64,000 nucleotides of DNA from assembly GCA_900078775.1 (NCBI GenBank), contig LT549889.1, forward strand, positions 5,642,001 through 5,706,000, given 5' to 3'. Source of the stretch: Mycolicibacterium aurum. Its GTDB lineage: Bacteria > Actinomycetota > Actinomycetes > Mycobacteriales > Mycobacteriaceae. The notes under the pieces were generated by a model. The model had not been told where the DNA came from. It was given only the letters and a program-made list of their open reading frames with translations, and did no database searches. Positions 9,144 to 18,069 of the stretch are shown in pieces; position 1 is the stretch's first letter, and every line of letters begins with the position of its first letter. The translations under genes and the position numbers were made by a program.

Positions 9144-10253
9144 ATGGTCTTCCGTGATCACGGTATGGCCGTTGATCTCGCCGGAACTCCCGGTCCCAGC
9201 ACGATCGCCGGTGTCCATGCGGTGCTGCCGCCGTACCGGTACACCCAGGACGAGATCACCGACGCCATGCTCGCGCTGCCGAGTTACCGCGGACTCGAAG
9301 ACGTCGTACGCCGCCTGCACAAGAGCGCCAGGGTCCAGACCCGTCACCTGGTCTGCCCGCTGCAGGACTACCCGGAACTCACCGACTTCGGGGCGTCGAA
9401 CGACCTGTTCATCGAGCACGCAACGAAACTCGGCGCGGACGCGCTGGCCGGGGCGCTCGATGAGGCCAACCTGACGCCCGCCGACGTCGACCTGATCATG
9501 ACGACCACGGTGACCGGTGCGGCGGTGCCCTCGCTGGACGCCCGGATCGCCGGCCGGTTGGGGCTGCGACCCGATGTGCGGCGCATCCCGATCTTCGGGC
9601 TCGGCTGTGTGGCGGGCGCGGCGGGTATCGCCCGGTTGCATGACTACCTGCGTGGGGCGCCGGATCAGGTGGCGGTCCTGGTCTCCGTCGAATTGTGCTC
9701 GCTGACCTGCAAACATCGCCCGTCGATCCCGACGCTGGTGGCCGGGGCGCTGTTCGGCGACGGCGCGGCCGCCGTGGTGGCGGTCGGCGAGGAGCGCGCT
9801 GCGAATCTGTGCCCGGCCGGCCCCGATGTGCTGGACTCGCGCAGCCACCTGTACCCCGACTCGCTGGATGCGATGGGCTGGGACATCGGCGCGGCCGGTT
9901 TCGAGATCGTGCTCAGCGCAGAGGTGCCCTCCTTCGTCACCCGCTACCTCGGGGCGGACGTCACCGACTTCCTCGCCGCGCATCACCTGTCCGTCGCCGA
10001 TGTCGACACCTGGGTCAGCCATCCCGGTGGGCCCAAGGTGATCGAGGCCATCATGGACACCTTGCCGTTGCGGCCGGACGCCCTCGACCTGACCTGGAAG
10101 TCGTTGGCCGAGGTCGGAAACCTGTCGTCCTCCTCGGTGCTGTTCGTGCTGCGCGACACCATCGTCACCCGGCCCAGCCCCGGCTCGCCCGGACTGTTGA
10201 TGGCCATGGGGCCGGGGTTCTGCTCCGAACTCGTCCTGCTGCGGTGGCGGTGA
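9144..10253 (+). CDS. Type III polyketide synthase (chalcone synthase-like, alkylresorcinol/alkylpyrone type)
   Basis: Homodimeric KS-fold enzyme that would extend an acyl-CoA starter with malonyl-CoA units and cyclise the product to a resorcinol or pyrone. The Cys-His-Asn triad is visible: Cys155 in GLGCVAG, His293 in SHPGGP and Asn326 in EVGNLSSSS; the C-terminal GPG loop (MGPGFCSE) is present. Length 369 aa is normal for the family (Pks10/Pks11/Pks18 in M. tuberculosis). ATG 9144 follows a GGAAGG that is rather close (1-2 nt); ATG 9165 is an alternative giving 362 aa. It starts 10 bp after the M28 paralogue and ends 3 bp before the methyltransferase gene, so it lies in one transcription unit. 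Starter specificity cannot be read from sequence. Confidence 0.9.
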   Translation: MVFRDHGMAVDLAGTPGPSTIAGVHAVLPPYRYTQDEITDAMLALPSYRGLEDVVRRLHKSARVQTRHLVCPLQDYPELTDFGASNDLFIEHATKLGADALAGALDEANLTPADVDLIMTTTVTGAAVPSLDARIAGRLGLRPDVRRIPIFGLGCVAGAAGIARLHDYLRGAPDQVAVLVSVELCSLTCKHRPSIPTLVAGALFGDGAAAVVAVGEERAANLCPAGPDVLDSRSHLYPDSLDAMGWDIGAAGFEIVLSAEVPSFVTRYLGADVTDFLAAHHLSVADVDTWVSHPGGPKVIEAIMDTLPLRPDALDLTWKSLAEVGNLSSSSVLFVLRDTIVTRPSPGSPGLLMAMGPGFCSELVLLRWR

Positions 10254-10256
10254 CCG

Positions 10257-10751
10257 GTGCAGGCCTACCGCACGCTGATCGTGCTCGTCGCCGCCGAACG
10301 AGTGGCCGAACTTGTGGTTTCCCAACGGAACCTGGAGTGGAGCAGAGCCCACGGCGGCAAGGAGTTCGGAGCCGGACACTATCCGGTGATGGTGGCCCTG
10401 CACACCGGTTTGCTGGCCGGCGCGCTGATCGAGGGGCGGTCCCGCCGGCGCTTCGTCTGGCCGGCGCTCTGGGTGGTGGTGGCGACACAGGCGCTGCGCT
10501 GGTGGTGCATCGGCACACTGGGCAGGCAGTGGAACACCAGGGTGGTGGTCGTGCCCGGCGCGCCACGTATCACCGGTGGCCCGTACCGTGTTGTGCCGCA
10601 CCCGAATTACGTCGCCGTCGTGCTGGAAGGGGTGGCGCTGCCGCTGGCCGGGGGCGCCTGGATCACCGCGCTGGTGTTCTCGGTGGCCAATGCGCTGCTG
10701 CTGCGGACCCGCGTCAGCATCGAGAACCAAGCCCTGCAGAGTTTGACGTGA
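10257..10751 (+). CDS. Isoprenylcysteine carboxyl methyltransferase (ICMT)-family membrane methyltransferase
   Basis: A 164-aa integral membrane protein with several hydrophobic segments and the ICMT-family C-terminal signature (GGPYRVVPHPNY, about residues 102-113), which in the family binds SAM. GTG start 3 bp after the PKS stop. In type III PKS clusters such enzymes (SrsB in Streptomyces griseus, BpsB/YpbQ in Bacillus) O-methylate alkylresorcinols or alkylpyrones, so the inferred substrate is the product of the upstream synthase rather than a prenylated protein. Confidence 0.85.
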   Translation: MQAYRTLIVLVAAERVAELVVSQRNLEWSRAHGGKEFGAGHYPVMVALHTGLLAGALIEGRSRRRFVWPALWVVVATQALRWWCIGTLGRQWNTRVVVVPGAPRITGGPYRVVPHPNYVAVVLEGVALPLAGGAWITALVFSVANALLLRTRVSIENQALQSLT

Positions 10752-10761
10752 GCGGCCTGTC

Positions 10762-11787
10762 GTGATCGATCTGCTGGTGGCCGGGGGCGGGCCCGCGGGC
10801 CTGGCCACCGCCGTGCACGCGGCCCGGGCCGGGCTGCAGGTGGTGGTCATCGAGCGCCGCCGCGGACCCGTCGACAAGGCGTGCGGCGAGGGGCTTATGC
10901 CGCATTCGCTCGGGCATCTGGAACGGCTCGGGGTCCAGTTCGACGGACGGAACTCCCGGAATTTCTATGGCATCCGCTACCTGGACGGCCGGTGCACCGC
11001 CGAGGCCCGGTTCGCCGGCGGGCCCGGGCGCGGAGTGCGCCGCACGCTGCTGCACGCCGCGCTGGCCCAGGCGGCCGCCGATGCCGGCGTCCGGGTGGTG
11101 CACGGTGAGGTGGGCGCGGTAACCCAGAATTCGATGTCCGTGTGCGCGGCCGGATTCCAGGCCCGCTACCTGGCCGCGGCCGACGGACTGCACTCGCCGA
11201 TCCGTCGCGCGCTGGGTCTGGCCGCCGACGAGACCCGGCGACGGCGCTGGGGTATCCGCCGGCACATCCAGATCGCCCCGTGGTCGGACTGCGTCGAGGT
11301 CTACTGGGGTCGGGACACCGAGGCATACGTCACCCCGATCGCCGATGACTGTGTGGGCGTGGCCATCCTGAAATCCAGCAGGGGCGGCTTCGAGGAACAC
11401 CTGCACCAGTTCCCGGCGCTGTGCGACCGTCTGCACGGCGCCGCGCACGGGCCGGACCGGGCCGCCGGGCCGTTGCGGCAGAAGGTCCGCCACCGCAGCG
11501 CGGGCCGGGTCCTGCTGGTCGGCGACGCCGCGGGCTACGTCGACGCCCTGACCGGCGAGGGGATGGGGCTGGCGTTCGGGGCGGCCGAACTGCTGGTGGA
11601 CTGCGTCGTGAACGACCGTATCGGCGATTACGACCGGCGGTGGCGGCTGCTGACCCGCCGGTACCGGCTGCTGACCGCGGCGCTGTTGTACGCCAGCGGA
11701 ATCCGCCCGGTGCGCGCCGCGCTCACCCCGGCCTCGGCGGCGCTGCCGGCGGTGTTCACCCGGGTGGTCAACGCGCTCGGCGAATAG
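10762..11787 (+). CDS. FAD-dependent oxidoreductase (geranylgeranyl reductase / phenolic-lipid hydroxylase type)
   Basis: A 341-aa flavoprotein with an N-terminal GGGPAG dinucleotide-binding motif (about residues 8-13), a CGEGLMP segment near residue 40 and the conserved GDAAGYVDALTGEGM flavin-contact motif near 255, typical of the FixC/geranylgeranyl-reductase branch of group A flavoproteins. Start GTG 10762, 10 bp after the preceding stop. By position it matches SrsC, the flavin hydroxylase converting alkylresorcinols to quinol/quinone forms; a reductase role on an unsaturated lipid chain is an alternative. Its 3' end overlaps the convergent permease gene by 20 bp. Confidence 0.85.
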   Translation: MIDLLVAGGGPAGLATAVHAARAGLQVVVIERRRGPVDKACGEGLMPHSLGHLERLGVQFDGRNSRNFYGIRYLDGRCTAEARFAGGPGRGVRRTLLHAALAQAAADAGVRVVHGEVGAVTQNSMSVCAAGFQARYLAAADGLHSPIRRALGLAADETRRRRWGIRRHIQIAPWSDCVEVYWGRDTEAYVTPIADDCVGVAILKSSRGGFEEHLHQFPALCDRLHGAAHGPDRAAGPLRQKVRHRSAGRVLLVGDAAGYVDALTGEGMGLAFGAAELLVDCVVNDRIGDYDRRWRLLTRRYRLLTAALLYASGIRPVRAALTPASAALPAVFTRVVNALGE

Positions 11788-13012
11788 CGCTCAGCCCGGT
11801 CATGCCGTGGTAGACGACCAGCGCCGCGATGGCGCCCAGCGAGATGCCGGTGAACGTCAACGAGCCTGCCTGCCAGGTGAAATCGGCGATGCCGATGATC
11901 AGCGGGATGGCGGCGGTCATCTGGTTGACCGGTTTGGCGAAGTCGACGTGGTTGGTCAGCCAGATCCGGATGCCGAGCACCCCGACGAGACCGTAGAGCA
12001 CGATGGTGGCCCCGCCGAGCACACCGGGCGGGATGGCCGAGATCGTCGCACCGACCTTGGGACACAACGACAGTCCGATGGCGACCACGGCGGCCACCCA
12101 GTACGCGGCCGTCGAGTAGATGCGGGTGGCGGCCATGACGCCGATGTTCTCGGCGTAGGTGGTGGTGGCCGAACCGCCGCCGGCACCGGCCAGCACGGTG
12201 GCCACCCCGTCGGCGGCCAGCGCCCTGCCCATCATCGGATCCAGGTCGGTGCCGGTCATCTGCCCCACCGACTTCACATGCCCGATGTTCTCGGCGACCA
12301 ACGCGATCACCGCGGGCAGGAACAACGGCAGCACCGCGAGGCTGAACGTCGGAGTCTGGAACTCCGGCAACCCGATCCAGGCGGCCGCGGCGATCGGCGC
12401 GGTGTCCACCTCGCCCAGGGCCAGCGCCAACAGGTAGCCGATCACCACGGCCAGGAAGATCGCCAGCCGGCCGATGAGGCCGCGGAAGAACGCCAGCGCA
12501 CCGACCAGCAGCACCAGTGTCACGAGCCCGACCAGCGGCCCTTCCTCGAAGTTGTTCTTCGCGGCCGGGGCCAGGTTGAAGCCGATCAGGGCGACGATGG
12601 CCCCGGTCACCACCGGCGGCAGGGTCAGATCGAGCCAGCGGGTGCCGACCAGATGCACCACGGCGCCGATCAGGATCAGCAACAGGCCCACCGCGACCAG
12701 GCCGCCCAGCGCGCTGCCGGTGCCCTGCGAGGCGACCGCCGCGGTCACCGGGGCGATCACCGAGAAGCTGGACCCCAGATAGCTGGGCAGCCGGTTGCCG
12801 GTGATCAGCAGGAACAGGATCGTGCCGACCCCGGAGAACAGCAGGGTGGTGGCGGGCGGGAAGCCGGTCAGCACCGGAACCAGGAAGGTCGCCCCGAACA
12901 TCGCCACCACATGCTGGGAGCCGATACCGAGGGTGCGGGGCCAGCTCAGCCGCTCATCGGGGGCGACGACGTCGGCATCGGGTCCCACGTACTTCCAACG
13001 CAGCATGGTCAT
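11768..13012 (-). CDS. NCS2-family uracil/xanthine permease
   Basis: A 414-aa polytopic transporter with about 12-14 hydrophobic segments. It shows the nucleobase-ascorbate transporter features GSQHVVAMFGATFLVP near the N terminus, a central ENIGHVKSVG segment and TTTYAENIGVMA further on, as in UraA/RutG. Expected role is proton-coupled uptake of uracil or a related base. The ATG at 13012 overlaps the stop of the upstream amino acid permease as ATGA; a second ATG two codons later is possible. Substrate is inferred from family only. Confidence 0.88.
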   Translation of the reverse strand: MTMLRWKYVGPDADVVAPDERLSWPRTLGIGSQHVVAMFGATFLVPVLTGFPPATTLLFSGVGTILFLLITGNRLPSYLGSSFSVIAPVTAAVASQGTGSALGGLVAVGLLLILIGAVVHLVGTRWLDLTLPPVVTGAIVALIGFNLAPAAKNNFEEGPLVGLVTLVLLVGALAFFRGLIGRLAIFLAVVIGYLLALALGEVDTAPIAAAAWIGLPEFQTPTFSLAVLPLFLPAVIALVAENIGHVKSVGQMTGTDLDPMMGRALAADGVATVLAGAGGGSATTTYAENIGVMAATRIYSTAAYWVAAVVAIGLSLCPKVGATISAIPPGVLGGATIVLYGLVGVLGIRIWLTNHVDFAKPVNQMTAAIPLIIGIADFTWQAGSLTFTGISLGAIAALVVYHGMTGLSAIRRAR

Positions 13013-14220
13013 CGGAACACGGTAAACCGTCGGACCGCGTACAGCGCGGCGCCGAGGCCGACGACCGCGCACCCGGCCAGCACCGAGGTGGCCGGCAACG
13101 TGAACGCCAGCACCAGGCAGCCGGCCAGGCCCACCGCGGGCAGCATGCGCCGCCGGGGCCGCAGCGTCCAGGCGCTCGCATTGGCGATCGCGTAGTAGAC
13201 CAGCACCGCGAACGACGAAAAGCCGATCGCCGCACGCACATCCACCAGCGCGGCGAGCACCGCGACGACTGCGCCGACGGTCAGCTCGGCGCGATGCGGG
13301 CCCCCGAACCGCGGATGGACCGCGGCCAGGAAGCCGGGCAGATGACGGTCCCGGGCCATCGCGAGCGTCGTGCGCGACACCCCGAGCACCAGTGCCAGCA
13401 GGGAGCCGAGGGCGGCCACCGCCGCGCCGGCCCGCACCAGTGGGGCCAGCTGCGGATGTCCGGCCGCCGCCACGGCGTCGGCGAGCGGTGCAGTGGCGGT
13501 GGCCAACCCGTCGCCACCCAGGACCGACAGCACGGCGACCGCGACCACCGCGTACACCAGCAGGGTGATGCCGAGCGCGAGCGGGATGGCGCGGACGATG
13601 GTGCGGGCCGGGTCACGCACCTCCTCGCCGAGGGTCGCGATCCGCGCGTAACCCGCGAACGCGAAGAACAACAGACCGGCCGCCTGCAGCACGCCCAGCG
13701 GACTGGCGTCGGCGTGCAGGCCCAGCCGGGAGGTCTCGCCGGCCCCGGCCAGCACGACCACGACGGCGGCCAGCACCGCCAGCACGGTCGCCACGATGAC
13801 CCTGGTGAGCAGCGCGGACTTCTGCACCCCGGCATAGTTCACCGCGGTCAGCGCCACCACCGCGGCCACGGCCACCGCGTGCGCGTACGGCGGCCACGCG
13901 TACACGCCCACCGTCAGCGCCATCGCCGCGCAGGACGCGGTCTTGCCGACGATGAAACTCCAGCCGGCGGTGTACCCCCAGAAGTCGCCCAGCCGTTCAC
14001 GGCCGTAGACGTAGGTGCCGCCGGACTGCGGGTACCGCGCGGCGAGCCGAGCCGAGGACGTCGCATTGCAGTAGGCGATGGCGGCGGCCAGAGCCAAGCC
14101 GAACAGCAGCCAGGAACCGGCCGCGGCGGCGGCCGGGCCGAGTGCCACGAAGATGCCGGCCCCGATCATCGAGCCCAGCCCGATGACGACGGCGTCGAAC
14201 GTGCCTAGACGGCGCTCCAC
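13009..14220 (-). CDS. APC-superfamily amino acid permease
   Basis: A 403-aa membrane protein with about 12 hydrophobic segments. TM1 carries the APC-type GLGSMIGAGIF motif (about residues 15-25), and a RYPQSGGTYVYGRE loop follows TM2, as in amino acid/polyamine/organocation transporters. GTG start; 1 bp separates it from the upstream DoxX-like gene and its stop overlaps the NCS2 permease start, so the three are probably co-transcribed. Substrate unknown. Confidence 0.85.
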   Translation of the reverse strand: MERRLGTFDAVVIGLGSMIGAGIFVALGPAAAAAGSWLLFGLALAAAIAYCNATSSARLAARYPQSGGTYVYGRERLGDFWGYTAGWSFIVGKTASCAAMALTVGVYAWPPYAHAVAVAAVVALTAVNYAGVQKSALLTRVIVATVLAVLAAVVVVLAGAGETSRLGLHADASPLGVLQAAGLLFFAFAGYARIATLGEEVRDPARTIVRAIPLALGITLLVYAVVAVAVLSVLGGDGLATATAPLADAVAAAGHPQLAPLVRAGAAVAALGSLLALVLGVSRTTLAMARDRHLPGFLAAVHPRFGGPHRAELTVGAVVAVLAALVDVRAAIGFSSFAVLVYYAIANASAWTLRPRRRMLPAVGLAGCLVLAFTLPATSVLAGCAVVGLGAALYAVRRFTVFR

Positions 14221-14221
14221 A

Positions 14222-14491
14222 TCACCTGTTGCGTGCGGCGTTGACGCCCAGGTAGACGAGGTAGCCGAGACCGCCGACGGCCGCCAGCCTGCGGGTCTTC
14301 GGGACCAGCAGGCCCACCCCCAGGGCGGTCTCGATGCTGCCGTTGGTCTTGATATGCCGATCGGTGTCCCGCGGGAAGGCGGGCTTGGTCATCGACTCGA
14401 AAAGCTGCGGGGCCACGAAATGGGCCAGGCCCGCGCCGACCAGCGACAGACCCGCCAATGTGGTGCCGGGCGAACTCTTCTTCTCGGCCAA
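14222..14491 (-). CDS. Small DoxX-like membrane protein
   Basis: An 89-aa protein with hydrophobic segments around residues 10-30, 50-65 and 70-84 and a basic C terminus. The arrangement SLVGAGLAHFVAP...FPRDT...IETALGVGLLVP resembles short DoxX/DUF4267-like membrane proteins. Start ATG 14491 lies 11 bp downstream of the flavoprotein stop. Function unknown; probably part of the same operon as the flavoprotein and the two permeases. Confidence 0.7.
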   Translation of the reverse strand: MAEKKSSPGTTLAGLSLVGAGLAHFVAPQLFESMTKPAFPRDTDRHIKTNGSIETALGVGLLVPKTRRLAAVGGLGYLVYLGVNAARNR

Positions 14492-14502
14492 GGCAATTCC
14501 TC

Positions 14503-15978
14503 TCAGTTGATCGCGTAGTCGCTCAGGGGAAACTCGGATGCCTCCCTGATCGCCGTCTCGGTGGTGGTGGGCCGCAGCAGCGTGGGCTCACCGGCCGGGT
14601 CGTAGTAGTAGGACCGCGCGGATGCGCAATTGCCCAGCGTGAACAGCGAATTGCCGAGCAACTCGGTCATCCGGTCCAGGTAGCGGGTGTTGGCTTCCTC
14701 GGTGACCTCGAAGGTGGTGGCCCCGCGGGCCTGCATCTCGCGGAACAGCCGGTCCATCAGCCGCATCTGGTATTCCATCGTGTTGAAGAAGTTCAACCCG
14801 AGGAAGGCATACGGGCTGGCCAGGCTCAGCAGATTCGGGAAGTAGGGCACCGACACACCCTGGTAGGCCTGGAACCGGTTCTCCCGCCACCACTTTCCGA
14901 GGTTGCGGCCGTCACGGCCGATGATCTCGATGGCCGGGAAGTTGGCCTCCCACAGGTCGAAACCGGTGGCGAGCACCAAGGTGTCGATGTCGTTCTTGGT
15001 GCCGTCACGGGCGACGATGCCGTCGGATTGCACGTGATCGATGCCGATGTCCTGCAGGTGCACATTGGGCCTGGTGAACGCCCGGTAGTAGCCGTTGCTG
15101 AAAGTCGGCCGCTTGCAACCGAAGTCGTAGTCGGGGGTGAGCCTGCGGCGCAGTTCCTTGTCCCGGACGGTGAGGAAACGGTGCAGTTTGGACAGATCGG
15201 CGGCGGAGATGTTGCCGCGGCCGCGGAACGTCCGGTAGTGCACCACCCCGATGGTCACCATCCACTCGTAGATGGAGTCGGTGAGCCAGCGCAGCACCCG
15301 CTGCGTCGCGGGCACCCGGGCGAACAGCTTCTTGGTCCGCGGCCCGAAGCGCAGGTCGATCTTGGGCACCACCCAGATGGGGGTGCGCTGGTACACGGTC
15401 AGCGCGGCCGCGGTCTTGGCCAGTTCCGGAATGAGCTGCACCGCGGTGGCGCCGGTGCCGATGACGGCGATGCGGCGGCCGGCGGGGTCATAGGCGTCAT
15501 CCCAGTCGGTGGTGTGGATGACCCGACCGGAGAAGTTGTCGATTCCGGGGATGTCCGGGATCTTCGGCTGGGACAGGAAGCCGGTGGCGGTGATCAGGTA
15601 GCGGCCGGTGATCACCTCACCGCCGTTGACGGTCACCTGCCAGACCTCGGCGTCCTCGTCCCAGCGGGCCCCGTCGACGACCGTGCTGAACCGGATGTGC
15701 CGGCGCACGTCGTACTTGTCGGCGACGTCGTCGGCGTACTGCTTGATCTCGCGGCCGGTGGAGAACAGTCGCGACCAGTTCGGGTTCGGCTCGAAGAAGT
15801 ACGAGTAGGTCGTGGTGGGGACGTCCACCGCCAGCCCGGGGTAGTGGTTCACGTACCAGGTGCCGCCGAGATCATCCTCGCGATCCACAATCACGAAGTT
15901 GTCGATCCCTGACCGCTTGAGCTGGATCGCGGCACCGATACCTGCGAAACCCGCGCCCACGATTACCGCGTCGAACAT
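14503..15978 (-). CDS. Flavin-containing / Baeyer-Villiger-type monooxygenase
   Basis: NADPH- and FAD-dependent monooxygenase of 491 aa. The FAD-binding motif GAGFAG is near residue 8, the BVMO-type fingerprint FSGRVIHTTDWD lies around residues 155-166, and the NADPH motif GTGATA follows near 180. Conserved CKRPTF and ATGFD segments occur in the second half. Expected to oxidise a ketone or heteroatom substrate; mycobacterial genomes carry many paralogues with unknown substrates. It starts 27 bp after the stop of the septum-formation-domain gene on the same strand. Confidence 0.88.
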   Translation of the reverse strand: MFDAVIVGAGFAGIGAAIQLKRSGIDNFVIVDREDDLGGTWYVNHYPGLAVDVPTTTYSYFFEPNPNWSRLFSTGREIKQYADDVADKYDVRRHIRFSTVVDGARWDEDAEVWQVTVNGGEVITGRYLITATGFLSQPKIPDIPGIDNFSGRVIHTTDWDDAYDPAGRRIAVIGTGATAVQLIPELAKTAAALTVYQRTPIWVVPKIDLRFGPRTKKLFARVPATQRVLRWLTDSIYEWMVTIGVVHYRTFRGRGNISAADLSKLHRFLTVRDKELRRRLTPDYDFGCKRPTFSNGYYRAFTRPNVHLQDIGIDHVQSDGIVARDGTKNDIDTLVLATGFDLWEANFPAIEIIGRDGRNLGKWWRENRFQAYQGVSVPYFPNLLSLASPYAFLGLNFFNTMEYQMRLMDRLFREMQARGATTFEVTEEANTRYLDRMTELLGNSLFTLGNCASARSYYYDPAGEPTLLRPTTTETAIREASEFPLSDYAIN

Positions 15979-16005
15979 GGGTGAGACGGTACCCCAGGTA
16001 ACGCG

Positions 16006-16614
16006 CTACCCCCGTAGCGATCCGGTGCGCGGGGCGTCGGTGGTGGCGATGCAGGTCACCGTCCGGTCGCCGCGCTTCCAGGAGTCCGCCGTGGGGTACA
16101 GCACGAACATCCCCACCTGCGGATCTGTCATCGCGGACGGCGCGAATGCCCGCAGTGCCGGCTCGCATTTGTCCTGGAACTCGATGACCGCAGTCTCACC
16201 CGGGAACTCCGCACCGGGCACCGTCGCGACGTAATAGACCTCACCCTGATGCGGCTCGGAACAGGGCACCGTCTTGATCGAGGCGACCAGACTCGCGTCG
16301 TCGGGGATGGTGGCCAGGCAGTCCCCGAGGCCGACGTCGGCGGCGTCGACGGTGTCGGGATCCAGGATCTCCTGCAACTCGTCCTTGTTGGCGACGACGA
16401 CCAGCGTGACCAGGGCGCCGACCACCAGCATGACCGCGGCCAGCACCAGCGCGATGATCAGACCCCACCGGGTCTTCTTCTGTGGCGGCGGGTAGGGCCG
16501 GCCGGACGGATCGGAGTACGGCAGGGGCGGGGGAGGTGGGAAGTTTCCCGGCGGGGGTGGCGGGAAGTTTCCCGGCGGGGGTGGCGGGAAGCCTCCCGGC
16601 GGCGGCTGCGTCAT
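16006..16614 (-). CDS. Proline-rich membrane protein with septum-formation domain
   Basis: A 202-aa protein: a cytoplasmic Pro/Gly-rich head (residues 1-45, repeats of PPPPGNF), a basic KKTRWG stop-transfer start, one transmembrane helix (about 49-73), then an extracytoplasmic domain with four cysteines (DCLATIP, VPCSEPHQGEVYY, DKCEPALRAF, VTCIAT) matching the actinobacterial Septum_form domain. Disulfide pairing is likely. ATG 16614 overlaps... the downstream-facing junction is with the hydrolase gene: its start lies in the hydrolase stop (ATGA), so it is the distal gene of thiC-thiD-hydrolase. A cell-envelope or division role is only suggested by the domain name. Confidence 0.75.
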   Translation of the reverse strand: MTQPPPGGFPPPPPGNFPPPPPGNFPPPPPLPYSDPSGRPYPPPQKKTRWGLIIALVLAAVMLVVGALVTLVVVANKDELQEILDPDTVDAADVGLGDCLATIPDDASLVASIKTVPCSEPHQGEVYYVATVPGAEFPGETAVIEFQDKCEPALRAFAPSAMTDPQVGMFVLYPTADSWKRGDRTVTCIATTDAPRTGSLRG

Positions 16615-17243
16615 GCCACGAACTTAACCGCGGCGGCCACCGCGAGCACCGGGACGTCCAGGGTCTTGGATGCGAGGTCGTGGCGTGCCCCGGTGACCTC
16701 GACGATCTCCGTCGGCCCGGCCACCAGCGTCGCCGCGGCGCGGATCTCCGCGATGGTGCCGAACGGGTCGGCGGTGCCGTGCGTGAACACCGTCGGCACG
16801 GTGATGGCGGGCAGGTGCTCGGTGCGGGCACGTTCGGGCTTGCCGGGCGGGTGCAGCGGATAGGAGAACAGCGTCAGCACGTCCGGCCCGTCCCCGGCCG
16901 CGGTGACCATCGATGTCATCCGGCCGCCGTAGGAGTGCCCGCCGGCCAGCACCGGGCCGTGACCGAGCCCGCGCGCCCAGGCGATCGCCTCGGCGATCCC
17001 GTCCTGATCGGAGGTGGCCGAACCGGACGGGGGCCCTTTGGGCCGGCGACGCCGGTAGGGCAGGTTGTAGCGAACCGCCAGGTACCCGTGGCGCGCCCAC
17101 TCGTCGCAGACCCGGACCAGCATCGGGGAGTCCCGGTTGCCGCCCGCCCCGTGGGTGAGCACGACCACCCCTTTCGGGCCCGCCGGGACCGGGTCGGGCT
17201 GGTGTGCCACCCCGGCGAGATCGTCCAGGCCATCAAGCGTCAT
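16611..17243 (-). CDS. Alpha/beta hydrolase (dienelactone hydrolase / KANL3-Tex30-like; Rv0421c-type)
   Basis: A 210-aa single-domain hydrolase. An oxyanion-hole segment VLTHGAGG (about residues 28-35), nucleophile elbow GHSYGG (about 101-106), acid Asp in HGTADPFG and catalytic His in GARHDL are visible in the expected order. Start ATG overlaps the thiD stop by 11 bp, indicating coupling to the thiamine genes; in M. tuberculosis the equivalent gene is also next to thiD. The physiological ester is unknown. Confidence 0.82.
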   Translation of the reverse strand: MTLDGLDDLAGVAHQPDPVPAGPKGVVVLTHGAGGNRDSPMLVRVCDEWARHGYLAVRYNLPYRRRRPKGPPSGSATSDQDGIAEAIAWARGLGHGPVLAGGHSYGGRMTSMVTAAGDGPDVLTLFSYPLHPPGKPERARTEHLPAITVPTVFTHGTADPFGTIAEIRAAATLVAGPTEIVEVTGARHDLASKTLDVPVLAVAAAVKFVA

Positions 17244-18069
17244 GGGTCAGCCTGAACAGTGGGTTCACCGGCCCGTGGCCGTGCCCCAACGGATATGCGG
17301 CGCGCAGGCATTCGGTCACCCAGCGCTTACCGAAGGCGACCGCGTCGGGCACCGGGTAACCGTGCGCCAGCGCGGTGGCGGTGGCCGCGGCGAGTGTGTC
17401 ACCGGCGCCGTGGTCGTGGCCGGTGTCGATGCGGGCCTCGGCGAACTCGTAGAAGTCGGTGCCGTCGTAGAGCAGGTCGGGGCTGCGCTCCGAGGTTCGC
17501 AGGTGCCCGCCCTTGACCAGCGCCCACTTCGGCCCGAGTGCGTGCAGCGCCTTGGCCGCGTCACGTTGGGTGGCCTCGTCGACGACGTCGATCCCGGTGA
17601 TCAGCCGCACCTCGTCGAGATTCGGGGTGACCAGGGTGGCGATCGGAAACAGTTCGGTGCGTACCGAATCCAGTGCGCTGGGATGCAGCAGCGGATCACC
17701 GTGCATGGAGGCGCAGACCGGGTCGACGACGAGCGGGACGTCGATTTGCAGTCCGCGCCAGGTGTCGGCCACCGCGCCGATGATCTCCGCCGACGCCAGC
17801 ATCCCGGTCTTGGCGGCCTGGATACCGATGTCCTCGACGACGACCTGGATCTGGCCGGAGATGATGTCCAGCGGTAACTCGTGAAAGCCTTTGACGCCCA
17901 CCGAGTTCTGCACGGTCACCGCGGCGACCGCCACGCAACCGTGTACGCCCAGCATGGCGAACGTGCGCATATCGGCCTGGATACCCGCACCGCCGCCGGA
18001 GTCGGAGCCGGCGATGGTCATGACCCGCAGCGGTGTCTGGCCCGGCGGGGGGAGCGGCAAGAACGTCAT
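17233..18069 (-). CDS. thiD: Hydroxymethylpyrimidine / phosphomethylpyrimidine kinase
   Basis: Phosphorylates HMP and then HMP-P to HMP-PP for thiamine synthesis. The 278-aa sequence has the ribokinase-like GSDSGGGAGIQADMRT start (about residues 21-36), the KTGML strand (about 87-91), DPV(C)ASMHGDPLL, TPNLDE and the ATP-site GHDHGAGDTLAAA near 215. The start is ATG 18069, overlapping the thiC stop (ATGA), which excludes longer in-frame extensions running into thiC. Confidence 0.95.
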   Translation of the reverse strand: MTFLPLPPPGQTPLRVMTIAGSDSGGGAGIQADMRTFAMLGVHGCVAVAAVTVQNSVGVKGFHELPLDIISGQIQVVVEDIGIQAAKTGMLASAEIIGAVADTWRGLQIDVPLVVDPVCASMHGDPLLHPSALDSVRTELFPIATLVTPNLDEVRLITGIDVVDEATQRDAAKALHALGPKWALVKGGHLRTSERSPDLLYDGTDFYEFAEARIDTGHDHGAGDTLAAATATALAHGYPVPDAVAFGKRWVTECLRAAYPLGHGHGPVNPLFRLTHDA

